DNA of 64,000 nt from Anthoceros angustus (lineage: Eukaryota > Streptophyta > Anthocerotopsida > Anthocerotales > Anthocerotaceae). The DNA lies in assembly GCA_010909165.1 (NCBI GenBank), contig MU008160.1:682001-746000 (forward strand). Direction: 5' to 3'. The translations under genes were made by a program, and so were the position numbers. Position 1 is the first letter of the stretch, and each line of letters begins with the position of its first letter. Shown in pieces: positions 55,880-64,000 of the stretch. The notes under the pieces were generated by a model. That model was not told the DNA's origin. It worked only from the letters and a program-made list of their open reading frames with translations, and searched no databases.

Positions 55880-56895
55880 GCGCCGTGAAGCCAAGGCGTG
55901 GGGAGGGCGCCAGGGGCGGGGAGGGGAGGAGGGCGCGGGAGCGAGGCAGCGAGGAAGGAGGCGGGCGGGAGGAGGGCGCGAACGGGAGGGGAGGGCACGG
56001 GCCACGGGAGGGGAGGGCAGCTGGGAGGCCGTGACAGGGGAAGGCCGCTGGGAGGCACGGACGGGCGGGCAGGCCACCCTCTGCGGGAGCGGGGCGAGGC
56101 TGCCACCCTCGCAGCGCCTCTCAGGGAGGCCGGGTGGCAGGCCGCCTCCGCGGGCCACCCTCTGGGAAGCCGGGTGGTGGGAGGCCGCTGGCGGGCGGCG
56201 CCACCTCTGCGGGGAGGCCGCGACAAGCGGAAGGCCGGGGGAAGCCGCGGACGCCCGCCCGCGGGGGAGGCCGTGGGTGGGCGGGCGGAGCCGCTCTCGG
56301 CCACCCTCTTGCGAGGAGGCCACGGGAGGCCGCGAGGCGGAAGGCCGCCCGCAGGAGGCCGACGGGCGGCGAGGCAGTGGAGGCCGTGCGGGGCGAGGAG
56401 GCGGACGGGCGAGGAGGCCGCGACGGGCGAGGAGGCTGGACGGGCGAGGAGGCCGCGACGGGCGAGGAGGCGACGGGCGAGGAGGGCGACGGCGAGGAGG
56501 CGCGACGGGCGAGAGGCAGGCAGGCGAGGCGCGGGCGGCGAGGCACGGGAGGCGAGGAGGCAGCGGGCCAGGCGAGAGGCAGCGGGCGGGCGGGCATGCC
56601 ACCCTCTTGCGAGGCCGCGCGGGGCGGGAGGCCGCGGTCGCGGAGGGGCGAGTCGAGGTCGAGGAGGGCGCGGGACGGGCGAGGCCGAGGGCAGCAGGCT
56701 GAGGCTTTGGGCCGAGGGGCACAGCCGAGGCGGGCGAGGGGCGAGGCCAGGCAATGGGCGAGGCCGAGGCGCCGGGCAGGCGAGGCACTGGGCGAGGCCG
56801 AGGCGCCTTTGGGCGAGGCGGCTTGGCGAGGCGAGGCCGAGGGCCTCAGGGCCGAGGTACTGAGGGCCGAGGCAGGCGAGGCCGAGGCGGGCGAG
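55880..56895 (+). repeat. GC-rich minisatellite, array 2
   Basis: Same building blocks as array 1 (GGGCGAGGAGGCCGCGACGG and relatives), but more diverged, with many lost bases. It passes at about 56690 into GGCCGAGGC/GGGCGAGGC steps. It is preceded by a copy of 53829-54215 (55498-55870). Very long open frames here are compositional. Confidence 0.9.
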
Positions 56896-57679
56896 GCGAG
56901 GCGCATGATTGGTCGGTTGTGAAGGAAGCGAGGAACGAGATTGCCAAAATCCGTGAGATGCAGACGGCTATTTTAAGAGAAAGAGAAGCATGCCCCATTC
57001 CCCACAATGTGGTAGTAATTATTCATAGGATGTTGCACCAATCAATAGGATTAATCGAACCTTGTCACCGACAAATGTCTATGTCAGATGCTTGTTTTGC
57101 GATTGGGTGTGCTAATTTGTGAAACATGCTAGTGAAGGAGTCCGCTATACAAGGCCGTAAAGAGTCGAACAAATTCCTTAGCCTCGATTGCAAACTTTCA
57201 CCCTCGAAAATTCCTCACCTAATTTTCACCCCTCAAATTTGCAAATGTGTGAGAGGTCTCAGACACACAAGCCTTTAGAGACTAACACAAAGGCATCACA
57301 AAGTAACACTTTTTCTTCTTCGGTCTTGAGCGCTCTTCAATGCCCTTGAAACGCACTAACCGTTGGTCCTGGCCATTCAAACAACAAACTCTAATACCGG
57401 TTTATTGCTTGAGGCCTCGTCCACGAGCCGTAACTTCCTAATACGATGTTGTGCTTGTTCCATTATTGCAGACCTCAAACAAAATAGCTTGCTTCCACAA
57501 TGCTTGGAATACCCATGCATTGCATCCAAGTCTCAACGCTTTCCCTTCAACTCCTCCAAGCTACCGGTTGATGGGAAGATGCGATAACAAAGATTGTCAG
57601 ACAGTTGTATCCTGAACATAATTACCATGTGACATCTCATTCTCCAAAACAAGATTTAGGTCAGGTAATGTTCTTCCTC
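56896..57679. other. Unassigned sequence between minisatellite and MULE
   Basis: An open plus-strand tail (EARNEIAKIREMQTAILRER, 56925-56990) follows the minisatellite but has no identified family. 57120-57679 shows no supported gene. It could hold the 3' end of the minus-strand MULE. Confidence 0.35.
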
Positions 57680-59442
57680 CTTCTTATGCCCGAACATAAG
57701 ATCCATTGGTACACCAAGCAAGGCGCAATAACTGGGAAGTATGTTCAAATATACCACATACCTGTTGCACCTTCACAACATGTTTGCAAATGAATCTTTT
57801 TTGCCCCATCCCACAAGTACAAAATGCCCATGGAAAATGTGCAGCCTCAATGACGTAAACCTTGTCACTATCCTCGAGGACATGCAATATGCAACAAGAG
57901 AGACCCAACTACTGACGGAATATGACAATGCAGGATGGTGCTCGCATGACAAAACATGCTCATATACCTTCTCGAGTTTTAAATTCGCTTGTAACCCCGG
58001 TCTTGGTGAAATCAAGGTACCAGAATGCATACCTCGTTCACAAGTTGATGAAGAAGCCAATCCATACGCCTTCCAACGCCCTTGGTAAAAGATACTCTTC
58101 CTTCAAGAATCGATGAAAGGCCTCCAGCGATGTGGTATCTTGTCCGGGGAAACATCCTGCATTTCTTCAACCACATGTCCGCATAAAGAAATGCGAAACA
58201 TTATTACACACCGACACCATGTAAACATCCATTCAAGCAACCTTACAGACAAAGAAACTAGTGCACTTTGGGCAAAGAATAATACCTATAGAGTCACCCC
58301 ATCTTCTTGAAATACTCAACAAAGGTGGTTGACTTCCATGCCACTCCTTGTAGAAGAACTCTAACAATACCTTACCCCATGACGCACCATCTTGTATTAT
58401 GGCCTCGACATACATGATCTCCGCAAGAGCTGCCCAAATCTTCTTCCTTGCAATAATGCACTTTACCTTCTTTAAAAGGTTTCACGCCAGCCTTCCTTAC
58501 ATGCCATAGACACAACACAACATGTATGTTGGCCCCCATACCGCTTAAAGGCACCTATCTCGCTAAACAATCATCAACTAGGAAGCAACTAGGGACCCAT
58601 GTTGCACATGTTGTAAGAGCGACATGTGAGTGGCGCCAACCATGATACCAAAGAAAGTATAGTAGCCTCGTGTTAGTGCCCAAGCAATCGGAATACCATT
58701 AAGGTGTTGATCAAAACCATCACCGTAAATAAGTGGTACCTATACTTGTTCATACCAAATGTGGCCCATCCATGGCTAAAACACTATTGTTACCATGCTT
58801 GATGAACATCCGCATGAAAGGAGTTTGCAACCCTAAAACAAAAGGTTCACCAGGTTCTGATCTATGGAAGATAAGGTCAGCATTCACTTTGAGCCACATC
58901 TCAGTGGACTTTACATCATCAAGGTCTAGTTTCCACTCACCTGCTTCCACTTGTCGTTTCATGTTCAACACATCCTTGCGTTGCATGTAGTCATCTCGAA
59001 CGTCACTACCACGCTCATGTCCTATGTAGTGACTCATCTTCTCGTACACAACTGCAACATGCCGACGCATAATCTCCGACACAGAAACCTTGCAATAAAG
59101 ACAATGTTTAACCCAATCCTTTTCTCTTCGAGATCCAAGGAGCTCTAGACAATTTAGGGTGTCCCACATCTGGACCATGACGGATATCACCCTCGATCTC
59201 TGCTCCTTCATGAAGAAGGATTTGAGCAACTTCGTGAATAAGCGCAATCGCTTCACAACAAAATTGGCCATACATCCGATCTTCATGCACACATTCTTGG
59301 GTGTGGTAGCAGCTCGGAAATCCTCCGGTCCATATGAACACCAATACCTACATAGAAACACACGATAGCAAATACCAAGATTTGGCTTCAACTTAAGGCA
59401 AAGAAAGCACATGGACAGAGGCCACCAAGCCAGGAAACCCAA
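57680..59442 (-). pseudogene. MULE transposase with SWIM zinc finger, decayed
   Basis: Minus-strand Mutator-like transposase. The first part (59442-58750, 230 codons) contains KIGCMANFVVKRLRLFTKLL, DYMQRKDVLNMKRQVEAGEW, and the first catalytic block SVLAMDGPHLV with aspartate. Later frames give IHVVLCLWHVRKAGVKPF (58525-58470), the MULE block before the second half of the core. At 57880-57800 lies the SWIM finger: FCTCGMGQKRFICKH, the C-X-C-Xn-C-X-H pattern. Stops and frameshifts separate the parts. MULE transposases cut and paste by a DDE mechanism; this copy is inactive. Confidence 0.8.
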
Positions 59443-59544
59443 GTGGTTAGGGAAATTAGTGTAGAGAACTTGGAAGTTGCAGAAGGCACCTGAGATATGT
59501 GATTGCAGTGTCTAAGGATGGCACAGTTCCCTACTAGGAAAGGC

Positions 59545-59800
59545 AGCCTATGTTACACTTTATGTTAAGATTTGGACCCCTGGATGTAACACTTATGTTG
59601 CAATTTTGGGGTCATGTATAACACAGGCGCTTGTTACACTTTGGCTTGGAAACCAACCGGGTGTTTGTTGCAACCATGTTGCAAGGGTGTTACAATTATG
59701 TTGAGATGAAGTGAGATGCGCTTTTGTCCTCTCTCAAGATTGCAACACGATTGCAACATATAAAGTGTTACAAGAAAAGTCTTGTAACACTTTTGGAGGC
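59545..59800. repeat. TGTTACA/GTTGCAA array and 14-bp hairpin upstream of MULE
   Basis: Some dozen words of the form TGTTACA, TGTAACA, GTTGCAA and TTGCAAC in both orientations lie just upstream of the transposase start. AAAGTGTTACAAGA (59762-59775) and TCTTGTAACACTTT (59780-59793) form a perfect 14-base stem with a 4-base loop. Position and pattern fit the subterminal region of the MULE or another DNA transposon. No terminal inverted repeat with target duplication could be fixed. Confidence 0.6.
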
Positions 59801-60005
59801 TTAATGCGAACCTCCTCCCCATCTACCTTCCTCCTTTTCTACATTTACCATATAGAATACTTGGTTTCACTTAGTAGCTCGTATGAATACACATATATAA
59901 ATACATGTACGCATACAGTCTTCGTAAAATACTGGTCATGACGATATGTAATATACGATAAATTCCTGTGATATACGATCATATTCCATTTTGTATAAAA
60001 TACCC
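59801..60005. other. Intergenic, no gene seen
   Basis: AT-rich with TATATAAATA (59893) and repeated ATACGAT words (59941-59982). No coding region. Confidence 0.4.
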
Positions 60006-60533
60006 ATATACGTCACACTGATAACGTACATAATTTGTACACGTCCAAGATACTGTACTTTGTATTCATCGTTTCTGAAAACCTGTAGGGATACATACAC
60101 CCCACATTTCACCGCAGCGGCCTATTTTTTGTCTATCCGGTGTCGCGCAACCTACCTTCTCTAGCGGGCGTTACGTGCCCAGCTCGTGCCCCATGCCCGT
60201 CGGCTTCTTGCCGTGGCTCGCCCAGCCCTTGTTATCACTGCATTTACTAGCTTGTTCTTCTGCCTGCGAGTTTGTGCTTCGCGAAACCGTGTTTGCTATG
60301 CGCCGGCGTGGGGTTGTTTAGGCTCCATACATGGCCCTCCCCATCATTTCTAATTTCCTACTCCTCATCGTAAGTATGAGCAGGAAACCTCCTACACCCC
60401 CCCTGTTTTGCGATTTTCTTCCTCCCCTTCCTCTTGCGTTCGTCCGCGACTAGCTTTGCCCTTTCCATCGCATCCATCTCCCTTCCAGCCCTCTGCACGC
60501 ACCCACGGCACATACATCGCAGCATGCCCTTCA

Positions 60534-60809
60534 TTACATGTGCAGCATATAGCGGTGTGCTACATCAGTGCTTACCTTCCCCGCACTCCATCCTGTTTTC
60601 TTATGTACCTCTTGCCCACCATCTGCTCCTTCCATCCTCGCTCTTTCCGCTGTGGCGGCCCGTGCCCTGGTCACACGGCCCCCGCTCGATGCCTCCACTG
60701 CGCCTCCCCCCGCTTTCCTCTTTCGGCCTCCACCCTTTGTCACAGGTGGCGTAGCCTCCAAGGGGGCCCCGCTGTGGAGGTCCATGCTTTCAGCGTCGGA
60801 GTGTGCCAT
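60534..60809 (-). pseudogene. Hypothetical basic N-terminal region, copy 1
   Basis: Minus-strand frame MAHSDAESMDLHSGAPLEA, PPVTKGGGRKRKAGGGAVEA and RARAATAERARMEGADGGQ. It is rich in Gly, Ala, Lys and Arg, like a disordered nuclear-protein N-terminus. The second copy at 62715-62419 keeps the start and parts of the rest. I recognise no domain. It could be the first exon of an unknown gene or transposon protein. Confidence 0.3.
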
Positions 60810-61139
60810 GTATGTGTTTGGCAGTTTATGCGCCTCAATTTCGTCATTGCCTCATTCTCTGCGCCTTTATCTCTTGTTGCTGCCATCACATGTATCCCCT
60901 TTGCCATCTGCCTCTTTCTCCCTCTCGCCGACCTTAGCAAGCCTCCTTAAACCTCCTCGGCTCCAGCAAGCCCCCAACTCCCACAATTACCCCCTCCTTC
61001 ACTTCACAAGCACCCTTTGCCCCTACTTACTCATAAGCTCCCCGCTTCAACAAGCTCCCACCTCGGTTTGAAGCCTCCTGGGTCTGTCGCCCCACATCCA
61101 TTAATTGCAACAAAACCCGTATTTTTAGGTGTATATTGG

Positions 61140-61800
61140 TTATTTGTTTTGTTGCCTTTTCACCTGTCGATTATCATATCATTACGGCCTTCTCTTAGGA
61201 GTAAGGCTCGGTTTCTAATAAAAGAGAGAACTAATAACGAAAAGCTCGAATTTCAAAAGAAACCTCCGCAATTTATTGATGGCGGGCCCTCTTTGTCTTC
61301 CGGGTTAATAAGGTTATCTTAGGAGCTAATTGTATTATTCCTTATCTTTTTCATTCTATTCATTTTGAAGCTAGGCTCCTTTATTAGCCTCTTCTCTATT
61401 TTAACTATTCTTGTTTCTTTGTTCTTATCTCTTTTAAGTTATCTCTATGAAATAGAGACCCCTAATTATTAGTTATATCTTATAAAGCTTGCATATATAA
61501 AATTGGAGGCTTTTTCGTTTCTTTATTTGGCTTTTCTCCTCCACCCTTTTCTCAAGGCTTATAATCACTCTGTAGATTGGCTCGAGCTTGTTGCGGATCC
61601 ACATGACCCCATGCTCTTGGTAAGATTTCTTTTATGTATGTTCTTGTTGAAAGTTACATACTTTTGTTTCAAGGATCCTTAGATTGGACCCTTTGTATTA
61701 TCACATCCCTTAAGAATAAAGTGAAGTCCTTAGTGAGATTTCTTCTAGATACTATTCTAGAGTGGTTGCTCAAGCTTTGAAATTCTCTTGATGCCATAGT
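61140..61800 (+). pseudogene. Transmembrane ORF, broken copy 1
   Basis: Frameshifted version of the ORF at 63072: KKPPQFIDGGPSLSS, then a stop near 61320, LKLGSFIS, SILTILVSLFLSLLSYLYEI, NHSVDWLELVADP and MLLVRFLLCMFLLKV in shifted frames. At least five indels separate it from copy 2. The same in-frame TGA after the hydrophobic part (61779-61781) is present. Confidence 0.75.
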
Positions 61801-61868
61801 TTCTTGGATCCAAGAAGTTGATCCGAGACTCTCCCAAGCCCTTTTCATCGGTGGACAAGGGATCCCAT

Positions 61869-63735
61869 ATACGCTCACAATCGATAACGTACATAATTTG
61901 TACACGCCCGTGTGTACTTTGTATTCATCGCTTCTCGAAACCTCGTAGGGATACATACACCCCACATTTCACCGTGACGGGCCTATTTTTGTCTATCCTG
62001 TCGCGCAACCTACCTTCTCTAGGGCGACGTGCCCAGCCTGCCCGTGCTCTATGCCCGCCGGCTTCGCCATGGCTCGCCCTTGTTATCACGCATTTACTAG
62101 CTTGTTCTTCGTCATGAAGCTCAGCGAAACCGTGTTTGCTATGCGCCCGCGTTGTTTAGGCTCCATACATGGCCCTCCCCATCATTTCTAATTTCCTACT
62201 CCTCATCGTAAGCATGAGAAGGAAACCTCCTACACCCCCCCTGTTTTGCGATTTTCTTCCTCCCCTTCCTCTTGCGTTCGTCCGCGACCAGCTTTGCCCT
62301 TTCCATCGCATCCATCTCCCTTCCAGCCCTCTGCACGCACCCACGGCACATACATCGCAGCATGCCCTTCAGTACATGTGCAGCATATAGCGGTGTGCAC
62401 AACGACCTTTCGAATTGCTTACCTTCCCCGCACTCCATCCTGTTTTCTTATGTACCTCTTGCCCACCATCTGCTCCTTCCGTCCTCGCTCCCGTATGCCT
62501 GGTGCCTCGTCACACGGCCCCGCCGATGCCTCCACCGCGCCTCCCCGCTTCGCCTCCACCTTTGTCACAGGTGGCGAGCCTCCAAGGGGCCTACTGTGGA
62601 GGTCCATGCTTTCAGCGTCGGAGTGTGCCATGTATGTGTTTGGCACGAAGTTTGGCACGCCCTCAATTTCGTCCGCTGCCTCATTCTCTGCGCCATCATA
62701 TCTTGCTGCCATCACATGTATCCCTTTGCCATCCGCCTTTCTCCCTCCTCACGACCTTAGCAAGCCTCCTTAAACCTCCTCGGCTCCAGCAAGCCCCCAA
62801 CTCCCACAATTACCCCCTCCTTCACTTCACAAGCACCCTTTGCCCCTACTTACTCATAAGCTCCCCCAGCTTCAACAAGCTCCCACCTCAGTTTGAAGCC
62901 TCCTCGGTCCGTCGCCCCCACATCTGCTGCCATTAATTGCAACAAAACCCGTATTTTTAGGTGTATATTGGTTATTTGTTTTGTTGCCTTTTCACCTATT
63001 CAGTATCATATCATTCTGGCCTTCTCTTAGGAGTAAGGCTCTGGTTTCTAATAAAAGAGAGAACTAATAACATGAAACGTAAAGCTCAGAATTTCAAAAA
63101 GAAACCTCCGCAATTTATTGATGGCGGGCCCTCTTTGTCTTCCCGGGTTAATAAGGTTATCTTAGGAGCTAATTGTATTATTCCTTATCTTTTTCGTCAT
63201 TCTATTCATTTTCTGAAGCTAGGCTCCTTTATTAGCCTAGGCTTCTCTATTTTAACTATTCTTGTTTCTTTGTTCTTATCTCTTTTAAGTTATCTCTATG
63301 AAATAGAGAGACCCCTTAATTATTCGTTATATCTTATAAGAAAGCTTGCATATAAAATTGGAGGCTTTTTTCGTTCTTTATTTGGCTTTTCTCCTCCACC
63401 CAGCCCTTTTCTCAAGGCTTATAATCACTCTGTAGATTGGCTCGAGCTTGTTGCGGATCCCCTGCATGACCCCATGCTCTTGGTAAGATTTCTTTTATGT
63501 ATGTTCTTGTTGAAAGTTCTGTATACTTTTGTTTCAAGGATCCTTAGATTGGACCCTTTGTATTATCCTGTCCTTGCGCAGAATAAAGTGAAGTCCTTAG
63601 TGAGATTTCTTCTAGATACTATTCTAGAGTGGTTGCTCAAGCTTTGAAATTCTCTTGATGCCATAGTTTCTTGGATCCAAGAAGTTGATCCAGACTCTCC
63701 CAAGCCCTTTTCGCCACCATCAGGTGGACAAGGGA
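61869..63735. repeat. 1.86-kb tandem duplication, copy 2
   Basis: Second copy of 60006-61868. After GGGATCCCA at 63731 it continues into unique sequence (the coiled-coil part of the ORF), so the unit broke inside that ORF. Each copy has losses the other lacks, so neither is simply the degraded version of the other. Confidence 0.9.
62419..62715 (-). pseudogene. Hypothetical basic N-terminal region, copy 2
   Basis: Minus-strand partner of 60809-60534, with TYMAHSDAESMDLHSRPLG, PPVTKVEAKRGGAVEAS and RERGRKEQMVGKRYIRKQ. It is extended upstream by MMAARYDGAENEAADEIEG. Several indels relative to copy 1. Function unknown. Confidence 0.3.
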
Positions 63736-63956
63736 TCCCAAATATAAAGGAGAGGTTAGTCCGATTAGAGCAAGACTCCCTCAAGCGAGAGCTTAACCTA
63801 AAAGGACTCATTGAAGAGTTGGCAGACACGAGGGAACAACTTCTCCAAACTCAATTAAAATTAGCCGAAACCAGGGGTGAACTTGCGAATGCAAAAGGAA
63901 CTCTTAAAGCTATCTATGCGGGACTACATAAATATGATCCTTGTTGCACGAGGTAA
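63072..63956 (+). CDS. Unknown transmembrane plus coiled-coil protein, in-frame TGA
   Basis: From ATG at 63072, 295 codons with one in-frame TGA at 63645-63647. Residues 1-15 are basic. Two strong hydrophobic segments are at about 48-76 (SILTILVSLFLSLLSYLY) and 135-157 (LLVRFLLCMFLLKVLYTF). An amphipathic helix lies at 173-191. After the TGA the same frame continues SLDAIVSWIQEVDPDSPKPF and then a clear coiled coil (RLVRLEQDSLKRELNLKGL, ELADTREQLLQTQLKLAET), ending KYDPCCTR and stop at 63954-63956. TGA replaces what reads like a Trp or Arg position. No family recognised. An envelope-like or transposon accessory protein is possible but unsupported. Confidence 0.45.
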
Positions 63957-64000
63957 GCACTTGAATTCGTAGAAGCACTTCCTCGACAAACAACCAAGCA
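63957..64000. other. Window end
   Basis: 44 bases after the stop of the unknown ORF. Nothing recognised. Confidence 0.4.

Larger units (their letters stand above)
60006..61868. repeat. 1.86-kb tandem duplication, copy 1
   Basis: Repeats as 61869-63735. It begins ATATACGTCAC and ends at CCATATAC, so ATATAC is shared at the junction. Landmarks in both copies: CATGGCCCTCCCCATCATTTC (60331 and 62168), TTCAGCGTCGGAGTG (60787 and 62609) and CAATTTATTGATGGCGGGC (61269 and 63110). This copy carries the broken version of the transmembrane ORF. Confidence 0.9.

Noticed and set aside
55571-56922. Long Pro/Ala/Ser-rich and Gly/Arg-rich frames
   Set aside because: Same minisatellite artefact as array 1, with no conserved motif.
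57363-57587. Plus-strand 74-codon frame upstream of the MULE end
   Set aside because: No motif; minus-strand reading is equally plausible and the region is near a decayed transposon.
60408-61071. Plus-strand frames of 160-180 codons rich in Ser, Pro, Leu and Cys
   Set aside because: They overlap the more protein-like minus-strand frame and are not preserved in frame between the two duplicate copies.
1-64000. tRNA or rRNA genes
   Set aside because: No cloverleaf with A and B boxes and no rRNA core sequence was recognised by eye; a covariance-model scan would be needed to exclude small ones.

Overview
The window looks like nuclear DNA from a seed-free land plant with a large, repeat-rich genome, most likely a fern. 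The main reason is an almost intact PPR-DYW gene (49953-52915, minus) whose last three residues are GRP instead of DYW and whose PG-box position reads KKPAVASIEV. That is the DYW:KP type known from ferns, lycophytes and hornworts and linked to U-to-C organelle RNA editing. Everything else is plant-type transposon sequence: Ty1/copia, Ty3/gypsy, a LINE-like RT fragment, a MULE, a hAT MITE and a CACTA-like end.

Layout. 1-4340: decayed copia-1 (+). 4341-16913: gypsy-1 (-), with decayed gag-pol at 4342-9372, a PBS at 9418-9433, then 7.5 kb of upstream sequence carrying a decayed coiled-coil ORF and two tandem duplications. 16914-17640: LINE-like RT fragment (-). 17650-21400: AT-rich DNA with a 40-bp tandem repeat, a CACTA-like end with a GTTGTAAA array, and degenerate repeats. 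21403-22784: broken GDSL lipase gene (+). 23190-24493: gypsy-2 integrase fragment (+). 25029-47340: copia-2 (+), with 220-bp LTRs and a perfect 5-bp target-site duplication AAGCC. Inside copia-2 sits gypsy-3 (+, 30226-45989), and inside gypsy-3 sits copia-3 (+, 33174-40763, 258-bp LTRs). 47341-48600: unassigned. 48603-49738: PPR pseudogene. 49953-52915: PPR-DYW gene with a single frameshift. 53396-56895: two tandem units, each a hAT MITE plus a GC-rich minisatellite. 57680-59800: MULE with SWIM zinc finger (-). 60006-63735: 1.86-kb tandem duplication carrying a transmembrane plus coiled-coil ORF of unknown function.

Two points tie the window together. First, gypsy-1 and gypsy-3 are the same family in opposite orientation and share one order: LTR-like segment, coiled-coil ORF, LTR-like segment with GTCCGGAC palindromes, tRNA-Asp-like PBS, gag-pol. 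This implies either a giant ORF-bearing LTR or an extra ORF next to the LTR. Second, five separate tandem duplications of about 0.8-2.4 kb recur here. Their copies differ mainly by short C/G-containing indels and a repeated CTG-to-CA-type replacement. Several long frames (PPR, copia-2 integrase, gypsy-3 protease) remain open, so base-level noise cannot explain all the decay. Assembly artefact remains possible for the duplications themselves.

Limits: all calls come from reading motifs and comparing copies within the window. No database search, alignment program or structure prediction was run. Boundaries of decayed elements are approximate.
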